Source: Undibacterium hunanense
GTDB taxonomy: Bacteria > Pseudomonadota > Gammaproteobacteria > Burkholderiales > Burkholderiaceae_D
Assembly: GCF_014284335.1 (NCBI RefSeq)
Contig: NZ_JACOGF010000003.1
Span: 124,001 to 188,000, forward strand
Direction of reading: 5' to 3'
Length of the DNA: 64,000 bases
Shown here piece after piece: positions 17,113 to 24,866 of the stretch. How positions within the stretch are numbered: position 1 is the stretch's first letter; each line of letters begins with the position of its first letter. The position numbers and the translations under genes are program-made. The notes beneath the pieces were generated by a model. It ran no database searches. It was given only the letters and a program-made list of their open reading frames with translations, and had not been told where the DNA came from.

Positions 17113-18290
17113 AATGATTTGCCGACCTTTTCACCGGCTTTGTCTCCAGCTTCATTACCTGGCCTGGTTGACAGGGTTTTCCTGTCAACCATCACAACAG
17201 CACCATCAGACAGATTTTGCCCACCTTCAAGTACGACTTGTTCATCACCATACAAACCTTCAAGTACTGCTTTCCCATCCTGTATGCGCAATAGGTTCAC
17301 AGGTTTTGCCCTGACTTTATTTTGATCTCCCAACAAGTACACAAAACGTCCGGCAGGGCCTTCGAGTACTGCTTGCGGCGGCAAGACTACTGCAGCTTTG
17401 CTGATGCCTGCATGTATTACGATCCTGGCGAAACCGCCTGGCCACAATCGGCGCGAAGTATTGGCAAAGCTGGCTTTCAGGCTGATAGTGCCGGTATCCT
17501 GGCTGACGCTGTTGTTCACAAAAGTGATATAACCTTCGACATATTTTTTGTCTTGCGTTTCCAGTGTTGCGCTGACCTTGCCCTGTTCACGTGCGGCCAG
17601 AATGGCTGGTAATGCCTGCTCGGGAAGATTGAATTCCATGGCAATCGGATCCATTTGCACCAGCGTGACCAGTGGTATTGCAGAAGATGTTTGCGCCAGG
17701 CTGCCAGGGTGAATACTGATTGCTCCCGCCAGGCCGGAAACAGGTGCCGTTATGCGGGTATAGCCTGCCTGTATTTTTGCGCTGTCTGTCTCGGCGCTTG
17801 CTGCGTTCAATTGCGCCTGTAATGCTTCCACTTTGCTCTGCGCGCTGGTGACGGTGCTGTCAGAGATAAAGCCAGATTTGACCAACTCTTTGGACCGGAC
17901 ATAATCACGCTGGGCATCGGCCAGCAGCGCCTTGATTTGAGCCGATTGTGCGTTATAACGATTGATCTGGGCACTGGCATCGCTGGCATCCAGCGTAAAC
18001 AACAACTGCCCTGCCTGCACCTGATCCCCTTCGTGAAAATTGACACTGCGGATGATGCCTGTAATTTGCGGTCGCACATCAACCTGATTCAAGGTGACCA
18101 GATGCCCCTGCGCAGAAAATTCTATTGGCAGATCAATGCGTTGTGTTGTTGTGATGGTCACCAGCGGCAAGGCTTTTGGTGCAAGCTGCTTTTCAGTTGT
18201 ACGCCCCCAGATATAGTGCTGGCCAATCACTGCAAGAAGAATGATGCCTGCGGTAGCGGAGATCACCCAATGGTTTTTTCTTTTTAACAT
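17109..18290 (-). CDS. RND efflux periplasmic adaptor subunit
   Basis: The 393-residue membrane-fusion protein begins MLKRKNHWVISATAGIILL, a signal anchor; the ATG at 18290 is preferred over the longer frame to 18353 because the extra residues are hydrophilic and unlike the family. The lipoyl/barrel-sandwich halves are visible (VDVRPQITGIIRSVNFHEGDQ and GYTRITAPVSGLAGAISIHPG) flanking an alpha-helical hairpin rich in Ala/Gln. It links the pump to an outer-membrane factor. The gene overlaps the pump gene by four bases. Confidence 0.93.
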   Translation of the reverse strand: MLKRKNHWVISATAGIILLAVIGQHYIWGRTTEKQLAPKALPLVTITTTQRIDLPIEFSAQGHLVTLNQVDVRPQITGIIRSVNFHEGDQVQAGQLLFTLDASDASAQINRYNAQSAQIKALLADAQRDYVRSKELVKSGFISDSTVTSAQSKVEALQAQLNAASAETDSAKIQAGYTRITAPVSGLAGAISIHPGSLAQTSSAIPLVTLVQMDPIAMEFNLPEQALPAILAAREQGKVSATLETQDKKYVEGYITFVNNSVSQDTGTISLKASFANTSRRLWPGGFARIVIHAGISKAAVVLPPQAVLEGPAGRFVYLLGDQNKVRAKPVNLLRIQDGKAVLEGLYGDEQVVLEGGQNLSDGAVVMVDRKTLSTRPGNEAGDKAGEKVGKSL

Positions 18291-18371
18291 GATAGATCCT
18301 GAAAACTTCAACAATTTCGCTGTAGAGACAGCACTTTCATCAACACGCCCCAATGCCTTACCTTACATTTT

Positions 18372-19727
18372 TCAGACAATACGTCCCTGCTCAGCATCAT
18401 CGTCGGGTCCAGAAAAATACAAAGCCTCAGACATTAGGCGGACAGTGACAATCAGTCCGCTGCCGGCAGGATTACTGTCCAGATGCACTTCTGCCGCATG
18501 GAGGTCGGCGATACTTTTCACAATGGACATACCCAGACCACAACCCCAGGTAGTATTGCCATCGGGACGATAAAACCGGTCAAACACGCGCTCACGTTCT
18601 GCCAATGGAATACCAGGTCCATTGTCACAGACACGCAGGACAGGGCGACCACCATCAATGCCAGAAAACACATCGACCTTGCCGCCTTGCTGGGTATACC
18701 GCAGGGCATTGTCGACCAGGTTGCTGAGCATGATGCCGAGTGCATCAATGTTTCCTGAAATCTTTACCGGCATGGATTCACTGGCAACTCCCAGATCTAT
18801 CGATTTGCTGTCGGCGTAGGCGGAATGATCCATGACTGCCTGTTGGGTCAGCAAATGCAAATCGCAAATAACCGGGGTATGCATGACGTCATCTGGTTCA
18901 TGACGTGCAAGCGTCAACAGTTGATGCACCAAATGACTGGAGCGGTCCAGTCTGTCATGCAGTTTTAAAAATGCGATTGCACGTAACTCATCTGTTGAAG
19001 AACGTTCAGCCAGTTGCAATTGCAACTTCAGCGCAGTTAACGGAGATCTCAGTTCATGTGCAGCATCTGCCACAAAAATACGCTGCGCTGACAGCGTCGT
19101 CTGTATCCGGGCAAGCAGGCGATTCAAGGCAACGACGATGGGTAACAAATCTTCCGGCAATCCTGTCTGATCTATCGCCTGCAAAGCCTGTGGCGAACGT
19201 ATGGCAACGGCACCAGCAACTTTATCCAGGGGAGCCAGTGCTTTCCCAACGACCAGATAAATCAAGGTGGCCAAAGCCAGCAACAGCAACAGCAAGGGGG
19301 ATAACATGCGCAATGCCATATTCACTGCAAATTTATGTCTTACCGAAAGCGGTTGCGAAATTTGCAGGAGACGCCCGCCTTTGGTCTCGGTGTAAACCCG
19401 AAAAGTTTCACCCGCAAAAAATACGCTCTGATGCCCCATTGTTTTCTGAGGCGGCAGGTGCATATCAGATTGAGAAAAGTAAACTTGCCAACCATCCTTT
19501 TCCCATACCTGGACGGCAATTTTATCGTCCAGGTCTTCGGTTGCAGGCAATAGCTGATTCGCGACAAATTGCAGAGGCAAGGCTGCGGCGATTTGTTTCA
19601 GTTGCCGGTCTGATTGCTCATTTGATTCATGATCGGCCTGGTGATAAATGGCGAAGCCAGCCACCAGCGTGCATATCAATGCGCCCACCAGCAAACCGAG
19701 CATGAGCTGGGTTCGTATTGTTTTCAT
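18372..19727 (-). CDS. QseC/PmrB-like sensor histidine kinase
   Basis: The 451-residue kinase has two membrane helices (near residues 9-29 and 170-190) bracketing a periplasmic sensor of about 130 residues. The dimerisation H-box is DAAHELRSPLTALKLQ, with an N-box (LSNLVDNALRY) and G-boxes (VCDNGPGIP, WGCGLGMSIV). The structure matches EnvZ/QseC-type sensors with a 2CSK-like N-terminus. It overlaps the response-regulator gene by four bases and sits immediately before the efflux genes, so it probably controls them. The ligand is unknown; polymyxin/iron and oxidative signals are known for relatives. Confidence 0.92.
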   Translation of the reverse strand: MKTIRTQLMLGLLVGALICTLVAGFAIYHQADHESNEQSDRQLKQIAAALPLQFVANQLLPATEDLDDKIAVQVWEKDGWQVYFSQSDMHLPPQKTMGHQSVFFAGETFRVYTETKGGRLLQISQPLSVRHKFAVNMALRMLSPLLLLLLALATLIYLVVGKALAPLDKVAGAVAIRSPQALQAIDQTGLPEDLLPIVVALNRLLARIQTTLSAQRIFVADAAHELRSPLTALKLQLQLAERSSTDELRAIAFLKLHDRLDRSSHLVHQLLTLARHEPDDVMHTPVICDLHLLTQQAVMDHSAYADSKSIDLGVASESMPVKISGNIDALGIMLSNLVDNALRYTQQGGKVDVFSGIDGGRPVLRVCDNGPGIPLAERERVFDRFYRPDGNTTWGCGLGMSIVKSIADLHAAEVHLDSNPAGSGLIVTVRLMSEALYFSGPDDDAEQGRIV

Positions 19728-20386
19728 TCGGCTGCCATCAGTTTATATCCGACACCTCTGACATTCTTGATGAAATCTGCGCCCAGTTTTTTGCGCAAAT
19801 GATGGATATAGACATCTATTGCGTTACTTTCTATTTCATCATCCCAGCCATAAATCTTATCTTCCAGCTGCGTCTTGGAAACAACATTGCTGCCCGAATC
19901 CAGCAAAGCACGCAAGACAGAAAATTCACGGGCTGACAGATGTACGATCAGACCATTCAGGGTAACTTCATGGGTAGCCAGATTCATCGTGACGTCACCA
20001 TGACTGATGCTGGACTGGTTATAACCGTGACGTCGTCGCAAAACTGCACGTATGCGTGCCATGAGTTCGTCGACATCAAATGGCTTGATCAGGTAATCAT
20101 CTGCACCGGCATCCAGCCCTTCTATTCTGTCTGCCTTGGCGTCACGTGCAGTGATGATCAATACAGGAACGGCACCACCTTGCTTGCGATAGCGCAGCAG
20201 CACATCAAGTCCGCTTTTTTTGGGCAAGCCCAGATCCAGCAACATCAGATCATAGTTTTGCGTATCCAAAGCCAATTCTGCGTTATGGCCGTCGCGTACC
20301 CAGTCCACCGCATAATTTTCACCATGCAAGGCTTCTTCTATACTTTCTCCGATCATGGGATCGTCTTCTACCAGCAACATTCTCAC
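19724..20386 (-). CDS. QseB/PmrA-like OmpR-family response regulator
   Basis: The 220-residue regulator starts MRMLLVEDDPMIGESIEEAL, has the phosphorylated Asp in LMLLDLGLPKKSGLDVL and Lys in DYLIKPFDVDEL. It ends with a winged helix (LSAREFSVLRALLDSG...VDVYIHHLRKKLG type). This is the first gene of the likely operon regulator-kinase-adaptor-pump-PAP2. A good PmrA/QseB-type operator (20596-20612) lies in the promoter region it shares with the divergent membrane-protein gene, suggesting autoregulation and control of both directions. Confidence 0.94.
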   Translation of the reverse strand: MRMLLVEDDPMIGESIEEALHGENYAVDWVRDGHNAELALDTQNYDLMLLDLGLPKKSGLDVLLRYRKQGGAVPVLIITARDAKADRIEGLDAGADDYLIKPFDVDELMARIRAVLRRRHGYNQSSISHGDVTMNLATHEVTLNGLIVHLSAREFSVLRALLDSGSNVVSKTQLEDKIYGWDDEIESNAIDVYIHHLRKKLGADFIKNVRGVGYKLMAAE

Positions 20387-20595
20387 GTGACATTTCCTTT
20401 GGGACTTAGCCTGCTTTAATACATCCTGCGTACGTCCTGCGCGACTTCTGCATTAAAAATCACGATGATGCAAAACATGAAAATTGCTGACAGATCGCCA
20501 AGTGTTATCTACAGCTTAGCGCACCTATCGTTAAGCCAGTCTTAAAACCCGACGATCCGCGACGATCTACTTTGGCGTGAAAATATGCTGTGATT

Positions 20596-20612
20596 GTTAA
20601 TGAATTCTTAAT
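20596..20612 (+). promoter_or_regulatory. PmrA/QseB-type direct-repeat box
   Basis: GTTAATGAATTCTTAAT fits the established pattern (Y)TTAAK-N5-YTTAAK with one mismatch at the first base. It lies 73 bases before the start at 20685 and about 210 bases upstream of the response-regulator start. A similar and better tandem pair occurs at 32774-32812. Confidence 0.55.
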
Positions 20613-20684
20613 CTTCGCCCTATATGCTGACTGCAAAATTAGTATGTCCCGGCAAGACAGGGATTTTTCAAAGAAAGACTCAGA

Positions 20685-21482
20685 ATGCAAACATTGCAAC
20701 AGCAAAAACAATCCCGGATGTTGAATAAAGTACCCGAAGTCAGCATGTATTTCTGGATCATCAAGATACTCTCGACGACCGTAGGCGAGACTGGTGCGGA
20801 CTATCTGGCTGTCCATGCAGGGCTGGGAACCGGCATCACCGGCCTGCTCATGGCCAGCCTGTTATCCGTTGCCCTGATATGGCAAATACGGCTGCACCGG
20901 TATATACCTTGGGTGTACTGGCTGACAGTCGTGCTATTGAGTGTCGTTGGCACCCAGATAACTGATGCATTGACTGATCGCCTTGGAGTCAGTCTTTATC
21001 TCAGTACGTTCGTGTTTTGCGTATTACTTGCATCCGTTTTTGCTGCCTGGTATTGGCGTGAACGTACGCTGTCTATCCACACTATCGTGACGCGCCGCCG
21101 GGAATTATTTTATTGGGCAGCCATCCTGCTGACGTTCGCTCTTGGGACCGCAGCAGGTGATCTGGCAACGGAAGAACTCAGTCTGGGTTTCAGGTTTGGA
21201 GTAGGTTTGTTCAGCGCACTGATTGCACTCATTTATGTAGCCTGTCGACTCGGAGTCAATGCTGTTCTGGCTTTCTGGCTGGCATACATTCTGACTCGTC
21301 CTTTAGGTGCCTCGCTGGGTGACCTGCTATCACAATCGCCAGAATATGGTGGTGTAGGTTGGGGAACCATCATGACCAGCCTGATATTTCTGAGCATTAT
21401 TGCAATTCTTGTGCTGGTGGTCAGCCAGAATCAAAACCGGTCAGCAAAGAATGTGGCCGACAACCAGGGAAATGCGCCCTGA
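20685..21482 (+). CDS. COG4705-type integral membrane protein
   Basis: The 265-residue protein has about seven hydrophobic segments and repeated signature stretches (STTVGETGADYLA, FALGTAAGDLATEELSLG and ARPLGASLGD-like LTRPLGASLGDLLS). These are typical of a conserved, uncharacterised bacterial membrane family often annotated as COG4705. The motif GETGADY/GTAAGDL suggests an internal duplication. The ATG at 20718 (MLNKVPEV) is an alternative start. It is divergent from the QseBC-like operon and preceded by a PmrA-type box, which suggests that it belongs to the same envelope-stress response. The biochemical function is unknown. Confidence 0.8.
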   Translation: MQTLQQQKQSRMLNKVPEVSMYFWIIKILSTTVGETGADYLAVHAGLGTGITGLLMASLLSVALIWQIRLHRYIPWVYWLTVVLLSVVGTQITDALTDRLGVSLYLSTFVFCVLLASVFAAWYWRERTLSIHTIVTRRRELFYWAAILLTFALGTAAGDLATEELSLGFRFGVGLFSALIALIYVACRLGVNAVLAFWLAYILTRPLGASLGDLLSQSPEYGGVGWGTIMTSLIFLSIIAILVLVVSQNQNRSAKNVADNQGNAP

Positions 21483-21520
21483 CAAATGCGTTCACACTCA
21501 TACTCAATAAGGTAAATCAA

Positions 21521-21943
21521 ATGAAAAAGCAAAAAATACAGCAAAAAATAAAACCAATCATGCTGGCAATCAGTACAGTTGCGATACTGGCTTCGGGTAC
21601 TCTCCCCTTCACGGTTTCCGTGATCAGTCCGGCGCAGGCGGCAAGCAGCAAACTCGGCGATCTGGGCAAATTCAGAATCATTGCGCAAGACACTTCGGCC
21701 CTTATTGAAAAAGGCGATCTTGCCGCTGCCAAAACACGCATCAAAGACCTGGAACTAAGCTGGGACGAAGCAGAAGCCGGGCTGAAACCCAGAGCGGCGG
21801 CAGACTGGCACGTGATAGATAAATCTATCGACAAGGCTTTGGCTGCCTTGCGTGCAAGCAACCCTAATCCGGCAAGCTGCAAACAGAGCATCAGGGATTT
21901 GCTGAATGAATTTGACAAGGCGAATGCTGCCACAGCGAAATAA
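21521..21943 (+). CDS. Small secreted protein, downstream partner of the membrane protein
   Basis: The 140-residue product has a signal peptide (IKPIMLAISTVAILASG ... PAQAASS) and a mature helical domain of about 95 residues rich in Lys, Asp and Ala (GDLAAAKTRIKDLELSWDEAEAGL). I chose the ATG at 21521, 38 bases after the preceding stop; the longer frame overlapping the membrane-protein gene lacks a signal peptide. The single Cys near the C-terminus (NPASCKQSI) could link to a partner. I do not recognise a named family. Co-transcription with the membrane protein is likely. Confidence 0.78.
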   Translation: MKKQKIQQKIKPIMLAISTVAILASGTLPFTVSVISPAQAASSKLGDLGKFRIIAQDTSALIEKGDLAAAKTRIKDLELSWDEAEAGLKPRAAADWHVIDKSIDKALAALRASNPNPASCKQSIRDLLNEFDKANAATAK

Positions 21944-22042
21944 CAGGTTGTGGAGCCCAGTAAATACTGCAAGGCATATTGATTTGCTACACGCCCATAC
22001 CCAGGGTGTATATTAATTCATCGATTTTTCTGTGAGATTAAA

Positions 22043-22477
22043 ATGAATTCATCCAATAGCTGGTTTTACTGGGCCTTCATGTCTGCTGTATTTGCCGCAT
22101 GTACGGCAATTTTTGCAAAGATCGGGATTCGCAATGTGGATTCGGATTTTGCGACATTGATCAGGACGGTCATCATTATTATCGTCCTCACCGCTTTTGT
22201 CTGGTTCACTGGGAAAATGAGCAACCCGGCTGCGCTATCGCCAAAAACCTGGCTGTTTCTGGGCTTGTCCGGCCTGGCGACGGGCGCTTCATGGGTATGC
22301 TATTTCCGTGCCCTGCAAATTGGTGAAGCATCAAAAGTAGCTCCCGTCGACAAACTCAGCCTGGTGCTGGTGGCCATTTTTGCCTTTATCTTTCTGGAGG
22401 AAAGACCATCCCTGCAAGAATGGACAGGCATTGCCCTGGTTGCTGGCGGCGTCCTGGTATTGGCCATCAAACGTTAA
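22043..22477 (+). CDS. EamA/DMT-superfamily small transporter
   Basis: The 144-residue protein has about five hydrophobic helices and the EamA pattern (FAACTAIFAKIGI ... ALQIGEASKVAPVDKLSLVLVAIFAFIFLEERPS). It is about half the length of a standard ten-helix drug/metabolite transporter, as in the five-helix bacterial/archaeal transporters that work as dimers. The start at 22043 has no strong ribosome-binding site (GAGATTAAA). Its substrate is unknown. The gene appears to be monocistronic. Confidence 0.85.
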   Translation: MNSSNSWFYWAFMSAVFAACTAIFAKIGIRNVDSDFATLIRTVIIIIVLTAFVWFTGKMSNPAALSPKTWLFLGLSGLATGASWVCYFRALQIGEASKVAPVDKLSLVLVAIFAFIFLEERPSLQEWTGIALVAGGVLVLAIKR

Positions 22478-22690
22478 GATTTACCGTCCTGAATATAACG
22501 GCAACCGTGACCTGAGCCTTATGCGATGCGGGTATGCTGCTTCCTGCATGCGCTGCCCTGAGCACCGTCGCCTGACAACAGCCCCGATAAAATTCGGAGA
22601 GCGGTAACTTTGTCCCAGATCAACAATGCCTTGATCACCTGCTTTCTGCTACTGCAATGCTCTTCTCAACCGCTGGCACGCATGAGATAA

Positions 22691-22705
22691 TGAAAATAAT
22701 TCTCA
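22691..22705. promoter_or_regulatory. Fur box upstream of the PiuC-type gene
   Basis: TGAAAATAATTCTCA fits the Fur 7-1-7 dyad with two mismatches and is followed by an AT-rich -10-like stretch. It lies 55 bases before the dioxygenase start. Iron-dependent repression is expected for PiuC-type genes, which supports the call. The whole gap 22478-22759 holds nothing else I can recognise. Confidence 0.65.
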
Positions 22706-22759
22706 TTAACATATAAATTTGCAAGTAACACGCATTAGCAAGGTTTCAAAGGACATATC

Positions 22760-23440
22760 ATGATGTTACATATTCCCGGTGTATTGACACCCGAGGAAGT
22801 TGCGCAATTTCGCCAGCGTCTGCATGAGACATCGTGGATTGATGGACGGGCCAGTGTTGGTCCACAAGGGGCGCAGGTCAAGCGTAATCGCCAGTTGCCG
22901 GAAGGGTCGCCTCTGGCAATCGAGCTGGGACAGCTCATTGTCAGTAAACTGAAGTCGCATCCGCTATTTTTTTCTGCGGTGCTGCCTTTGCGCATCCTCC
23001 CACCTTTTTTTAACAGCTATGAAGGCGGCGAACACTATGGACTGCATATCGATGGTGCCATTCGTACTCCAATCGGTGGTGCTTACAGCATGCGCTCGGA
23101 TGTATCGTCTACCCTGTTCCTGAGCGAACCTGATGATTACGAGGGTGGCGAGCTGGTCGTGGTGGATTCTTACGGCACCCATGAAGTGAAATTGCCGGCA
23201 GGCGACCTGATTGTCTATCCATCCAGCAGCATACACAAGGTAGAACCAGTGACCAGCGGCGTCAGAGTCTGTTCTTTTATGTGGACGCAAAGCATGGTCC
23301 GTGACGACTGGAAACGTTCCATGCTGTTTGACCTGGACCAAAACATCCAGCAATTGCGCGCGGCGTATGGCGACAATGAAACCATCGTCGGGCTGACCGG
23401 GCATTATCATAATCTCTTGCGTCTGTGGGCTGATGTCTAA
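22760..23440 (+). CDS. piuC: Fe(II)/2-oxoglutarate-dependent dioxygenase, PiuC/YbiX family (PKHD type)
   Basis: The 226-residue protein begins [21 protein letters not shown] and has the 2-oxoglutarate oxygenase core: the HxD iron ligands in [13 protein letters not shown], the distal His in [12 protein letters not shown] and the 2OG-binding Arg in [11 protein letters not shown]. PiuC proteins usually sit beside TonB siderophore receptors and are induced under iron starvation. AAGGA precedes the start and a Fur box lies upstream. The receptor gene in this window is 6.8 kb away and separately Fur-boxed. Confidence 0.92.
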   Translation: MMLHIPGVLTPEEVAQFRQRLHETSWIDGRASVGPQGAQVKRNRQLPEGSPLAIELGQLIVSKLKSHPLFFSAVLPLRILPPFFNSYEGGEHYGLHIDGAIRTPIGGAYSMRSDVSSTLFLSEPDDYEGGELVVVDSYGTHEVKLPAGDLIVYPSSSIHKVEPVTSGVRVCSFMWTQSMVRDDWKRSMLFDLDQNIQQLRAAYGDNETIVGLTGHYHNLLRLWADV

Positions 23441-23639
23441 GCATCTGTCCGGGTTGCGGGTATCTCTGCCACACTGAAATCCTTAGCCGCCCACCTGACA
23501 GGCTGTCAAGTCGATATTGCCGTCGCCTGACAGCGTCGTCATGCCCAGTGCTGGCACGCACTGTTAAAATGCGACATGCTCATCAAGGCAGTTCAATATG
23601 TGCCGTCATGGATAAATTGGATCTGCGCCAGAGCCATCG

Positions 23640-24866
23640 ATGATCACCCGGGACAGACTGCCTATGCATCTTGATACTTTTTCTATCTTGCTATCGCAAT
23701 ATATGCGCCGCATTCGTGCCAGCGCATCCGGCGTCGCCACCGAAATTGGTTTAAGCCGTGAATCAGTCAATAATTGGAGAAATGGCACGTCGCTTCCCAG
23801 CCCAAGATCCCGCGATAGCCTGCACGCCTGTGCACGCTACCTCCGTCTGACAGAAGCAGAGACCAATCTTTTCTTTGCTGCTGCAGGTCTGGCACCCGAA
23901 TTTCCATTGCAAAGCGAAGAAGAAGGTGAAACACCATTTGCTGATTTCATGAATCAGTTATTTGTGCGACTGGCGCAGGCAGCCCCCTACCCCATCACCT
24001 TACTGCTGTCACAGGCACACTGGGGTCAGCCACCGTTCAGGCAAAAATTGCTGGCCCGTGCACGCGCCCAGTATGGTGAAGCTGCGACCCTGCATATACA
24101 ACCACCTTTCAGCGTTAGCACGGAAAGCAATGACTATTTTGCTGCGATAGCGCGCCAATGCGGTTTTGCAGATGTCAGTTCGGATTATGAATTTGAAGCA
24201 GCGCTAGAACAAAAGCTGAATGCAGGTGAACGTGTATTTTGCCTGGTCAGCCGTTTTGAACAAGGCACGCCAGCGCTGCGTGAGACACTGGCCGGTATCT
24301 TGCGCAGCCTGAGTGAAATGCATGGCGGACGCCTGCATCTGTTGCTTTGTGGCGGTGAGGCACTGGCCGACCTGAAATATCGCAGTGGCGACTTGTCCTT
24401 GCTTAATATCGCACAGGTAAGCCATTGGCCAGATGCGAGTACCGAAGACCTCAATATCATTGTCAAACAGCGCTGGCCAGATCATACGGTGTCTGCAGCC
24501 GGCATTGCAGCACTGGCCTCTTTGTGTGGCGGCCACCCTGCTCTTTTTGAGGAGGGCATGCAATGGCTGACAGAGAATACGGGCAAGCTGCCCGACGACC
24601 TGCCTGCCCTGCGTATGCATTTAATTCATAGTGCCCGCCTATGGCAAACCTTTTTGCCATTGACACAGAGCCCGGATACCAAAACCCGTTTGCGCGAGCT
24701 TTTATTGGCTGAAGACCTGGGCCGCGCCCGCCCCTATCTGCAAGATGAAGATTTGCGCCGCCTGTTCTGGGGCAATCTGATTCATGTTCGTGGCCAGGGT
24801 GACCAGGCGCGCCTGTACTGGCGTTGTGACATCATTCGCGATGCAGGTTTGATGGTGATCGAATAA
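23640..24866 (+). CDS. XRE-type HTH protein with P-loop-less STAND/AAA-like domain
   Basis: The 408-residue protein has an N-terminal HTH (about residues 10-75: ASGVATEIGLSRESVNNWRNGTSLPS...ARYLRLTEAETNLFF). The remaining ~300 residues look like an AAA/STAND ATPase fold that lacks a recognisable Walker A (TLLLSQAHWGQPPFRQKLL) but keeps a beta-strand series (RVFCLVSRFEQGT, LHLLLCGGEAL). It ends in a winged-helix tail (EDLGRARPYLQDEDLRRLFWGNLIHVRG). Either ATG, 23640 or 23664, could start it; neither has a strong ribosome site. It overlaps the membrane ATPase gene by one base and is very likely its regulatory partner. No close named family is known to me. Confidence 0.75.
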   Translation: MITRDRLPMHLDTFSILLSQYMRRIRASASGVATEIGLSRESVNNWRNGTSLPSPRSRDSLHACARYLRLTEAETNLFFAAAGLAPEFPLQSEEEGETPFADFMNQLFVRLAQAAPYPITLLLSQAHWGQPPFRQKLLARARAQYGEAATLHIQPPFSVSTESNDYFAAIARQCGFADVSSDYEFEAALEQKLNAGERVFCLVSRFEQGTPALRETLAGILRSLSEMHGGRLHLLLCGGEALADLKYRSGDLSLLNIAQVSHWPDASTEDLNIIVKQRWPDHTVSAAGIAALASLCGGHPALFEEGMQWLTENTGKLPDDLPALRMHLIHSARLWQTFLPLTQSPDTKTRLRELLLAEDLGRARPYLQDEDLRRLFWGNLIHVRGQGDQARLYWRCDIIRDAGLMVIE

